Positions 24,842-31,938 of a stretch of 37,415 nt of DNA are shown in pieces. The stretch spans positions 1 to 37,415 of the forward strand of contig JAUIGV010000044.1 of assembly GCA_030432565.1 (NCBI GenBank), in the 5' to 3' direction. The notes below the pieces were generated by a model that was not told the origin of the DNA, searched no databases, and saw nothing but the letters and a program-made list of their open reading frames with translations. How positions within the stretch are numbered: position 1 is the stretch's first letter; each line of letters opens with the position of its first letter. Source of the stretch: Verrucomicrobiia bacterium. GTDB lineage: Bacteria; Verrucomicrobiota; Verrucomicrobiia; Verrucomicrobiales; Akkermansiaceae. A program made the position numbers and the translations under genes.

Positions 24842-26034
24842 GTGACGAAAGGAAAAGCCTCGGATTTTTGGCGAGAGTGGTGCGGGCGCTGGGCGACTCG
24901 AGGCCGCGATGGTGGAACCGTGTCATTGCGGCATTGCTCGCGCCAGTGCTTTTAGCTGGCGGCGGAATGATCGCCGGGAAATGGATTTCAGCGGTGAGCG
25001 AGTTGGTTCGCAGCATTTGGTGGGAAGAGGCGGCGGCGACGTTGGTGGAGGATCACGGGCAAACTGCGATACGCTATTCATATCAGGTCGAGGGTGAGTC
25101 GTATTCAGGCACGCGGTTTTCTTTTGGCGATGCGAGTGGCAAGTTGGCCGGGCAGGAGGTCGCGCAATTTATCGAGAACCAACCCTCGGACGAGGAGTTT
25201 ACGGTTTTCGTGAATCCGGAGGGAGCAGGGGAGTCGGTGATTCAGCGTGCCCTGACTCCGAAGGCGTGGATGGCGATCCCGCTTTCGCTGGTGTTGCTGG
25301 TACTGGGAATCGCGATGTCGGCATATGCTTTACTTCCTACGATTGCCTATTGGTGGCGACTTAAGTTGCGTCATCAGTTTATGGAGGGTGTCCCTGAGCT
25401 GATCGCGAATTCGCTGAAAGGTGGTCATGGCGATCCCAAGTTGCTTTTCTCTTCGATGACTACGATTCACCGGGGTTTCCGGCTTTTGGTGTGGGCGACC
25501 TTTTGGATTCTTTTGGTTCTGCTGGTCCTCGCAGGAGGGCTTCTGATGCTGAAGTTGGGAGATCTGCGATGGAGGTATGTCGGTGGTGCGTTGGTGCCGT
25601 TTGCGCTGGTTGGCTTGGTGTTAGGCTGGATGACGTTCCGGCGCTTCCGTGGCCCGCAGCCACCGGGGCTGGTCTTCTTTTTTGATGGTTGGCGCCCGGG
25701 AAATTCAGTTGGCGAACATGACAAGGTGAGTGTTCACTGGATGTCGGATCCGGATGAGGACGATAACTTTCGATCCTGTCGTGTCGGCCTGGGCAGATGG
25801 CCAAGCGGGCAGTCGTTTTACAAGTGGAAGAAGAATCATCCCGACTGGCGTGATACTCTGGTGGATATTTCGCGAGGCACGGTCGGGGCGCATGGCTTCG
25901 ATCTTGAAAGTGTGGGCCGCTTTGATGGTCCGGCGATGCTGGGTGAAGAGGTTCATCTGGTCATGATCTGGCAGGAGTGGGACGGCAAGGTCCGCCAGAC
26001 CTCGATGTATCTCGGCGAGCTTCGCGCGAGTTAG
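24838..26034 (+). CDS. DUF3592-like multi-pass membrane protein
   Basis: 398 residues from the GTG at 24838, preferred because GGGAGA lies about 10 nt upstream and the start overlaps the preceding stop (GTGA). Four membrane segments are seen, near 24-48, 142-166, 220-245 and 253-272. Between the first two is an extracytoplasmic domain (about 55-140) with TAIRYSYQVEGESYSGTRF and EFTVFVNPEGAGESV, the pattern of DUF3592. The C-terminal 120 residues are soluble and Trp-rich. DUF3592 proteins have no settled role. It ends immediately before the convergent GH-like gene, with no intergenic bases. Confidence 0.75.
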   Translation: MSDERKSLGFLARVVRALGDSRPRWWNRVIAALLAPVLLAGGGMIAGKWISAVSELVRSIWWEEAAATLVEDHGQTAIRYSYQVEGESYSGTRFSFGDASGKLAGQEVAQFIENQPSDEEFTVFVNPEGAGESVIQRALTPKAWMAIPLSLVLLVLGIAMSAYALLPTIAYWWRLKLRHQFMEGVPELIANSLKGGHGDPKLLFSSMTTIHRGFRLLVWATFWILLVLLVLAGGLLMLKLGDLRWRYVGGALVPFALVGLVLGWMTFRRFRGPQPPGLVFFFDGWRPGNSVGEHDKVSVHWMSDPDEDDNFRSCRVGLGRWPSGQSFYKWKKNHPDWRDTLVDISRGTVGAHGFDLESVGRFDGPAMLGEEVHLVMIWQEWDGKVRQTSMYLGELRAS

Positions 26035-27747
26035 TTACTCCTGCGGTTGGTAGCGGTAGTTGGACCGTCGGTTGGGGGCATGGTCTCCGCGGATGAAGAA
26101 GTCGGACGAGAAAGGGGCGTTGTCGACGGCGTGAAAGTCGAAGGCCAGTTTCTCAGACCATTCGGGAAGGCGTGGGATTTGAACTTCTAGCATGTTGTTG
26201 TCAGCGGCGAAGGGAACGAAGCTGGTTTTGGTTCGTTTTCCGGATTCGTCGAGATGTTCCAGTGAGGTCGTCTGACCTTTGCGGCTTCGATTGACGAGGT
26301 AGTCATAGCCATGCCAGCCGGTGGCGGGATTTTGGTCGGCATCGATGAGAAGAATCATCCACAGGTTACCCTCGGGCTTGGTGAGTGGGGCTCGGGTGTG
26401 GAAGAGGAAGGAAACAGTGTCCTTCTGGGTGGCGATGCGGACGTTTGCGATATCGTTGCGCCCTGAAGTCTCGGTATAGACCTTGCCGGCCCAGCCTTCG
26501 TGATCCCGGTGGGGAATGTCTTGAAGCGGGTCGTTGAAGCGGAGGGCATTTTTCCAGTCGTCGAAGTTGCCATCGATATCGATGGGTTGATCTGGAAGTG
26601 GTTTGGGAAGTGGGGGGGTGCCTTTGAAGCGCCGGATGTTGGCGACCATTTGGTAGTAGTAGGCGTCCTGATAGCCACCTTTCATGGGCTCGACATCGCG
26701 CGAGAATTCTTCGCTGAAGCAGTCGACAAAATACGATTCCCCTTGTTTGAGTTTTCTGCCAGTCATGTGGTGAGCTCCTTTGCCTGGGGTAAAGAGAAAT
26801 CGCTGGGCGACCCACTCGTTCCAACCGGTGACGAAGACGATCTCGGGATCAATCTTGAGGGCGTGATCCCATTGTTCCTGGAAGTAGAGTCCGTGTGAGG
26901 TTCTCGTTTTTTCCGGAGGTGGTTGTCTTTTGTTTTGGTGGGAGCGGCCGATGTTTGAGATGGGATGCTGGGCGGCCGCGACGGACATGAACTCAGGTTT
27001 GCCGGGAGTGTGCCAGCCGGGAGTTTGCGGGGTGTGGTCGAGCCAAGGCCACCGGTCCCTGCCGTCGCCAAACCACTTTTGTCCCTTCGACCAGGCCCAC
27101 GACCGGCGGAGGGTGAAGAAGTCTTTTTGTTCCTGCGGGAGGCCCTCGGGATTCGACATCATGAGGGGCTTGCCTTGCCAATGAAACCAGAGGGGGCGAT
27201 AGCGTCCGGCCTTGTAAATTCGATCGTAGATCTGGGTGGTGGTGCGGACGTGGTTGCTGTTGGTCAGAAAGGTGATTTGTGGAGTCTTGAATCCTTCCCG
27301 GCGCATTTGAAGCCAAGTCTCGCAGAGGGTATCGACCTCGCGGTTGTAAATGTAGGAGTTGGTGACATCGAGCGCGACGAAGTCGACTCCGGCGTCGCTC
27401 AGAAGCGCGGCGTGGCGACGAAGAACGTAGGGGTCTCGCGAGTAGTAGTAGCCGTGCTCCGACTCGCCCCAGTGGTGGAAGGTTCCTTTTGGGCCGAGCT
27501 TTTTTTCGGGAGTGGCCATGATCTTGGTGAGATCAAAGGGACCGGTTTTCGAATGAGCCCCGAGCCAGAGGAAGTAGAAGATGCCAACTTTTCGGTCCTT
27601 TTTGACTGGGCCGGTTTCCTCGTGGAGAGGGAGGCTGCGTCCGAGGTGATCGGTTGCGGGCCACGGAGTTTGGGCGGACAGAGCGGTGATCAGGAAAGCG
27701 ACAATGAGGCCAAACCGGACCGCCTTTTTCGTCTTGGATAATGACAT
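26035..27747 (-). CDS. Secreted GH71/99-like protein with CBM9-like domain
   Basis: 570 residues with a signal peptide (cleavage near ALSA, about residue 25). The main domain (about 50-400) begins VGIFYFLWLGAHSK and continues with YYSRDPYVLRRHAALLSDAG, FVALDVTN and FVTGWNEW. This is the pattern of GH71/GH99-like (beta/alpha)8 proteins widespread in polysaccharide utilisation loci. A C-terminal domain (about 405-565) with IDIDGNFDDWKNA and MILLIDADQNPATGWHGYD fits the CBM9-like fold. It is the last gene of the permease operon, in a rhamnose locus, so release of rhamnose from a glycan is plausible but unproven: the family is not biochemically fixed and no catalytic residues can be named with confidence. 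Confidence 0.75.
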   Translation of the reverse strand: MSLSKTKKAVRFGLIVAFLITALSAQTPWPATDHLGRSLPLHEETGPVKKDRKVGIFYFLWLGAHSKTGPFDLTKIMATPEKKLGPKGTFHHWGESEHGYYYSRDPYVLRRHAALLSDAGVDFVALDVTNSYIYNREVDTLCETWLQMRREGFKTPQITFLTNSNHVRTTTQIYDRIYKAGRYRPLWFHWQGKPLMMSNPEGLPQEQKDFFTLRRSWAWSKGQKWFGDGRDRWPWLDHTPQTPGWHTPGKPEFMSVAAAQHPISNIGRSHQNKRQPPPEKTRTSHGLYFQEQWDHALKIDPEIVFVTGWNEWVAQRFLFTPGKGAHHMTGRKLKQGESYFVDCFSEEFSRDVEPMKGGYQDAYYYQMVANIRRFKGTPPLPKPLPDQPIDIDGNFDDWKNALRFNDPLQDIPHRDHEGWAGKVYTETSGRNDIANVRIATQKDTVSFLFHTRAPLTKPEGNLWMILLIDADQNPATGWHGYDYLVNRSRKGQTTSLEHLDESGKRTKTSFVPFAADNNMLEVQIPRLPEWSEKLAFDFHAVDNAPFSSDFFIRGDHAPNRRSNYRYQPQE

Positions 27748-27759
27748 GTGGTGAGCGGC

Positions 27760-27960
27760 TCAAATTTGATCCTGGGTCGAGGTGTCGAGTTCCTCTTTTT
27801 TGAAGGCAAGCCAAGGAGTTGCAGCGAGATACCACACGATCATTCCAGCAGCCATGAGAGTGAAGGTTGTGTCGCGTGCGAGGTCCGTGAGAAGATGCAA
27901 GAGCGGCGGGATGATGGTGAGCGCCAGTCCGGCGAGAGCAATGAGGGGAAGGAATTTCAT
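27760..27960 (-). CDS. Small two-segment membrane protein, putative permease partner
   Basis: 66 residues: MKFLPLIALAGLALTIIPPL begins the first membrane segment, and TLMAAGMIVWYLAATPWLAF the second; the tail KKEELDTSTQDQI is soluble. It lies 18 nt after the permease gene and 12 nt before the GH-like gene. Small accessory membrane subunits are known for some secondary transporters, so a partner of the NCS1-type permease is a reasonable inference from position and shape alone. Confidence 0.75.
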   Translation of the reverse strand: MKFLPLIALAGLALTIIPPLLHLLTDLARDTTFTLMAAGMIVWYLAATPWLAFKKEELDTSTQDQI

Positions 27961-27978
27961 TTTTAAAGTGGTCGGGAT

Positions 27979-29334
27979 TTAGGCGGATTTTGGAGACAGT
28001 GATTTACTGAAAATCACATGTAAAACGGCGGTGGCAAGCCAGCATGGGAGAATGCAGAACCAAGAGCTGATGCCCATGAACTTGATGAGATAAGTGGCGA
28101 TGGCGACGGGGATGAGCCACGCGAGGAGGACGGATGGGTTGAGGCTTTGGCGTTTTTTCTCGGCTGCGAATTGCGGGAAGTTAAAGCGCTTCGAAAAATA
28201 CCAATCGGCAAAGATGACCGCTCCCATGGGTGCGAGGACGGTGCCGTAAAACCCCACAAAATCGAGGAGCTTGAAGGCGAAGGCCGGGAAGACTCCGGCG
28301 ATGGTGGCGACGATGCCTGCGACCAGAGTCATCGTTGTCCGGGAGGAGCCGGGGATCATGGCCTGAAAGGCGAGGCCGGCCCGGTAAATGGTCGGATTGG
28401 CCGTGGTCCAACCGGCAACAATGACGCAGATGATTCCGGCAATTCCAGCCACATTGTTTGCCATCACGCCGGGGTTGGGGGCGGTCTCCCCGGTGGTTTT
28501 GATTTGTGCGGCGAGCATGAAGGCGGCGGCAATCCAAGCCATATAGTGACCGACATACATTCCCCCGCACGCGGCCCATCCCGCACTTGGTTTTTTGGCA
28601 TAACGAAAGACCGAGAGGTCGGCCATGCCGATATGCATGGCGGAGTTGCAGAACCATGAAAAGAGAACAACGGACCAGAATCCCATGGTCGTTTGGCTTC
28701 CGTCCTTTTGGGCAATCAAAATTGACTCGGTCCAGACCTGGTTGAGTCCTTCCCAATTGGCCGCTCCGATTTGTTTTAGGGCCACCAATCCGCAGGCCAG
28801 AAAGACCAAGACCATCCAGGGTGCGGCAACGTTGGCAAACCTCGCCACGACGTCGTAACCTCGCGCGGCCACCAGAGCGATGACGGCGCCAACCGCGAGA
28901 ACAATGATCACAAACGAGATGCTGTTGGGATAGACGGAATCGAAGCCTGGCATCTCGATATGGAAAGGAATGCCAACCGCGGTTGCTGACACCGTGATCA
29001 TGGCCCCGGCGAGGAAGCAGAAGAGAATACCGTTGGCGAGATTGTAGAATTTGACGAGGTGGTTTCCCGCGATTTTTTCGAGGTGAAAATAAAGCGTCAT
29101 GCGGGCCTTGGTTGCGATGGGAGCACAAACGAAGCGCCAGCTCAGGACCGCGAGGAAATTGCCGAGCAGAAGGCCAATGAAGATGTTCTGCAGACTGACT
29201 CCATTGAGGAGGAAGAGCGGTCCAATCATGAACTCGGTTCCTGCAGCGTGCTCACCGGCATACATGCCCCAGAATTTACCGGGACCCTTGAGCGCCTTTT
29301 CGGGAACAGGGATGCGTTCGTATTCGTTTGCCAT
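27979..29334 (-). CDS. NCS1-family permease
   Basis: 451 residues from the ATG at 29334; an upstream start at 29370 would extend into the regulatory region without adding conserved residues. About 12 membrane segments are visible. GMYAGEHAAGTEFMIG near the N-terminus, WTTANPTIYRAGLAFQ and PMGAVIFADW toward the C-terminus match the cytosine/purine/hydantoin (NCS1, CodB-like) family, which uses Na+ or H+ coupling. Known members carry nucleobases, hydantoins or vitamins. Here it heads an operon with a GH-like protein and faces a LacI-type regulator and rhamnose genes across a shared promoter region, so the natural substrate may be rhamnose or a rhamnoside. No other sugar transporter is in the window. 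Confidence 0.85.
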   Translation of the reverse strand: MANEYERIPVPEKALKGPGKFWGMYAGEHAAGTEFMIGPLFLLNGVSLQNIFIGLLLGNFLAVLSWRFVCAPIATKARMTLYFHLEKIAGNHLVKFYNLANGILFCFLAGAMITVSATAVGIPFHIEMPGFDSVYPNSISFVIIVLAVGAVIALVAARGYDVVARFANVAAPWMVLVFLACGLVALKQIGAANWEGLNQVWTESILIAQKDGSQTTMGFWSVVLFSWFCNSAMHIGMADLSVFRYAKKPSAGWAACGGMYVGHYMAWIAAAFMLAAQIKTTGETAPNPGVMANNVAGIAGIICVIVAGWTTANPTIYRAGLAFQAMIPGSSRTTMTLVAGIVATIAGVFPAFAFKLLDFVGFYGTVLAPMGAVIFADWYFSKRFNFPQFAAEKKRQSLNPSVLLAWLIPVAIATYLIKFMGISSWFCILPCWLATAVLHVIFSKSLSPKSA

Positions 29335-29425
29335 AAAAGTAATTTTGGGGATCGGGTGCGGGGAGATCACTACTCTCCCAGCGGAGGCGAAGTTTCGAGA
29401 TCGCGGAGGCCTTGGTCAATCCCAA

Positions 29426-29445
29426 TACATGAATCGTTTCTTGTG
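29426..29445. promoter_or_regulatory. Putative LacI-type operator, permease/regulator side
   Basis: TACATGAATCGTTTCTTGTG is centred on CG, as LacI-family operators are, and 7 of 10 half-site positions are symmetric. It matches the site at 30561 in 16 of 20 positions. It lies in the gap between the permease start (29334) and the regulator start (29495), so it could control both. It contains the ATG at 29429, which supports the later start for the regulator. Confidence 0.6.
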
Positions 29446-29494
29446 TGTTCCTATGAAGTTGCACAAATCTGTCTCTTTCATAGACTTGCGCCAG

Positions 29495-30520
29495 ATGGGC
29501 GGGGGTAAAGTTAGATTAAAGGATGTCGCCGAGCGTGCCGGGGTTGCGGTGAACACTGCTTCGACGATTCTCAACAAGCGTCCAAATTCCTGGGCTTCGA
29601 AGGAGACCGAAGAGCGTGTTTTTGCGGCGGCGAGGGATTTGGGCTATCGTCCGAATCGAGCCGCAGTTGCGCTGCGGTCCGGAAGCTTCAAGGCCATTGG
29701 TTTGTTGTTGGCTGATCTTGAGAATCCCTATTTCACTCATTTTTCGCGAGTGTTTGGAAACGAAATAACTGAGAGGGGATATGACCTTGTGATTGAAAAC
29801 TGGCAGACCGATCTGGACCGCGAAAAGAAGCTTCTCGAAGAGGTCGTGCATCGGAATGTCGACGGCGTGGTCGCTTTCGTGAGTGATTTGGATGAGCACC
29901 GTGAATTTTTGGAGCGTCAGCGCAAGCTGGGATTTCCAATCGTGGCGCTCGCGATGCCCGGGATCGAGGAGGTCTCGGTTGATGTCGTGATCCCAAATTT
30001 TGCGATGGGCCTGAGAGAGGCTGCAGATTGTCTTTATGAACTAGGTCACCGGCGCTTTGCTTTTTTGGATGCCCGTTCGCAAGGTCAGCGGGTGGGGGGA
30101 CGCCCCGGGTTTTTCCGGAAGATGATTGCGGAATTTGGCGACGCCGAAACCGAATTGGTTGGTTGCGGACCGTCGGTGGTGGAAGCCTGCGAGGCTGCTC
30201 ACAGGATTTTGGCCCGCGAAAGCCGGCCCAGCGCGGTGGTGGCTTTGAATGATCTTACCGCGATCGGCGTGATGCGGGCGGCCAAGGATCTGGGCTTGAG
30301 GGTACCGGAGGATGTCTCGGTGGTTGGTATTGATGGGATTCCGCTCGGAGAGCAGCTCCAGATTTCACTTTCGACGGTGGTCCAGCCTCATTTTGAAATG
30401 GCATCCAAAGCGGTGGAGTTTTTGATTGAGCGAATCGAAGGCGATACCAATCAGGACCCGCGACAGGCCGAATTCTCCACGCATTTTGTCCAGCGGGAAT
30501 CTGTGGGTCCCAAGTCCTGA
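29495..30520 (+). CDS. LacI-family transcriptional regulator, probable rhamnose regulator
   Basis: 341 residues from the ATG at 29495, which places the helix-turn-helix (VRLKDVAERAGVAVNTAS, then ILNKR) at the extreme N-terminus as usual for the family. Earlier in-frame ATGs at 29429 and 29453 would add a tail inside the operator region. A hinge region (YRPNRAAVALRSG) and a periplasmic-binding-protein-like effector domain (about 60-335, with NPYFTHFSRVFGNEI and SVVGIDGIPLGEQ) follow. It is flanked by a permease operon on the left and the rhamnose catabolic operon on the right, with matching palindromes in front of both. It probably represses both and is released by a rhamnose-pathway metabolite (inference). 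Confidence 0.9.
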   Translation: MGGGKVRLKDVAERAGVAVNTASTILNKRPNSWASKETEERVFAAARDLGYRPNRAAVALRSGSFKAIGLLLADLENPYFTHFSRVFGNEITERGYDLVIENWQTDLDREKKLLEEVVHRNVDGVVAFVSDLDEHREFLERQRKLGFPIVALAMPGIEEVSVDVVIPNFAMGLREAADCLYELGHRRFAFLDARSQGQRVGGRPGFFRKMIAEFGDAETELVGCGPSVVEACEAAHRILARESRPSAVVALNDLTAIGVMRAAKDLGLRVPEDVSVVGIDGIPLGEQLQISLSTVVQPHFEMASKAVEFLIERIEGDTNQDPRQAEFSTHFVQRESVGPKS

Positions 30521-30560
30521 TCTTTGCCTTGTATTTGAGCCGCGTGAGCACAAGTCTATC

Positions 30561-30580
30561 AACATGAAACGTTTCGTGTT
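30561..30580. promoter_or_regulatory. Putative LacI-type operator upstream of rhaI
   Basis: AACATGAAACGTTTCGTGTT is a CG-centred palindrome with 9 of 10 half-site positions symmetric, at 30561-30580, 120 nt before rhaI and 41 nt after the regulator stop. TTGAGC (30535-30540) and TATCAA (30557-30562) sit 16 nt apart just before it and could be the -35/-10 elements it covers, but these are poor matches. A near copy is at 29426. Confidence 0.75.
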
Positions 30581-30699
30581 ATCGAGAGTGCTGCAAGTTT
30601 CCTGCTGTTCGTTTTTTGATCATCGGGTTGCTTTGAAATTTCTCATTTCGAGACGCGACCTGTCGTGAACGACTTGGCATCTTTTTTTACAGCATTTCA

Positions 30700-31902
30700 A
30701 TGACTCCGGAAATTCGACTCCGTATTCACGAAGCACTCGATCGTTTTGAGATTGAGCTTCCCTCGTGGGGGTTTGCCGATACCGGCACCCGGTTTGGCAA
30801 GTTTTTGCAGGACGGCGCAGCCATCGATCTGGCCGACAAGCTCGCTGATGCCGGAGAGGTTCATAAATTGACGGGCTGCTGCCCTAAGGTGGCAGTGCAC
30901 GTCCTATGGGATTTCGAGGAAGGGGATGACCCGGCAGAGGTTGCAAGGCTGGCCGCGCGGCACGGGGTAAAGATTGGATCGATCAATCCCAATCTGTTTC
31001 AAGATCAGGACTATCGTTTGGGAAGTTTGTGTAATCCGGCTGCCGAGATTCGGGCGCGGGCCTGTCGCCATATCGAGGACTCGATCAAGTTGGGGCAAAG
31101 TTTGGAATCAGAGATCGTGACCCTTTGGTTGGCTGACGGCACGAATTATCCCGGGCAAGGTTCGATCCGCGCACGCAAGCAGGTCCTCGAAAAAGCACTT
31201 GAGGAATTTCATGGGAAGCTCTCGGAAGAACAGACTTTCCTGATCGAATACAAGCCTTTCGAACCCGCCTTTTATCATACTGACATCGCTGACTGGGGGA
31301 TGTCCTATATTTACGCGAAGAAGATGGGGCCGCAGGCCAAGGTTCTTGTCGATACCGGGCATCACTACCAGGGGCAAAATATCGAGCAGATTGTGGCGTG
31401 GTTGCTCGATGAGGACATGCTCGGAGGATTTCATTTCAATGATCGCCGTTATGCCGACGACGATCTCACGCTCGGATCAATTGATCCTTACCAGATCTTC
31501 CGCATCTTTGGTGAGATTCATGGATACGCGGCTTCCAAGGATGGCCGGTATCCCGGGATCGAATATATGGTCGACCAGTCACACAATCTAAAGCCCAAGA
31601 TCGAGGCGATGATTGAAACGGTCATGACGGCCCAGGAATTGTATGCCAAGGCAGCCTTGATAGACTTCGGTCAGCTTGAGAAACATCAGGCGAGTGGTGA
31701 AATTGTCGACGCCGAACGTCTCATGAAACAGGCGTTCAACAAGGACGTCAGTGGTGAAATTGCCGAGTGGCGCAAGGGGCGCGGACTTTCCCCGGATCCA
31801 TTAATCGCCTTCCGGGAAAGCGGGTACCTTGAGAGGATTGCTGCGGATCGCTTGGCCCGGCGAGCAGCCCTTGGGATCTCCGAAAGCGGAAGCTACGCTT
31901 AA
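30700..31902 (+). CDS. rhaI: L-rhamnose isomerase (RhaI type)
   Basis: 400 residues, the usual size of the Pseudomonas-type L-rhamnose isomerase, which differs in sequence from E. coli RhaA. It converts L-rhamnose to L-rhamnulose in the cytoplasm using a divalent metal. TIM-barrel motifs: LWLADGTNYPGQ, IEYKPFEPAFYHTDI (Glu183), VDTGHH (Asp218, His221), GGFHFND (His245, Asp248) and RYADDDLT. It is the first gene of the plus-strand catabolic operon; the gap to the next gene is 36 nt. The palindrome at 30561 lies in its upstream region. Confidence 0.94.
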   Translation: MTPEIRLRIHEALDRFEIELPSWGFADTGTRFGKFLQDGAAIDLADKLADAGEVHKLTGCCPKVAVHVLWDFEEGDDPAEVARLAARHGVKIGSINPNLFQDQDYRLGSLCNPAAEIRARACRHIEDSIKLGQSLESEIVTLWLADGTNYPGQGSIRARKQVLEKALEEFHGKLSEEQTFLIEYKPFEPAFYHTDIADWGMSYIYAKKMGPQAKVLVDTGHHYQGQNIEQIVAWLLDEDMLGGFHFNDRRYADDDLTLGSIDPYQIFRIFGEIHGYAASKDGRYPGIEYMVDQSHNLKPKIEAMIETVMTAQELYAKAALIDFGQLEKHQASGEIVDAERLMKQAFNKDVSGEIAEWRKGRGLSPDPLIAFRESGYLERIAADRLARRAALGISESGSYA

Positions 31903-31938
31903 AGCCTCAATTTTTTTTAGAAGTAATTTTTATAAATC

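Noticed and set aside
30564-30668. 34-codon ATG frame upstream of rhaI
   Set aside because: Its ATG lies inside the putative operator palindrome and there is no ribosome-binding site; the palindrome explains the sequence better.
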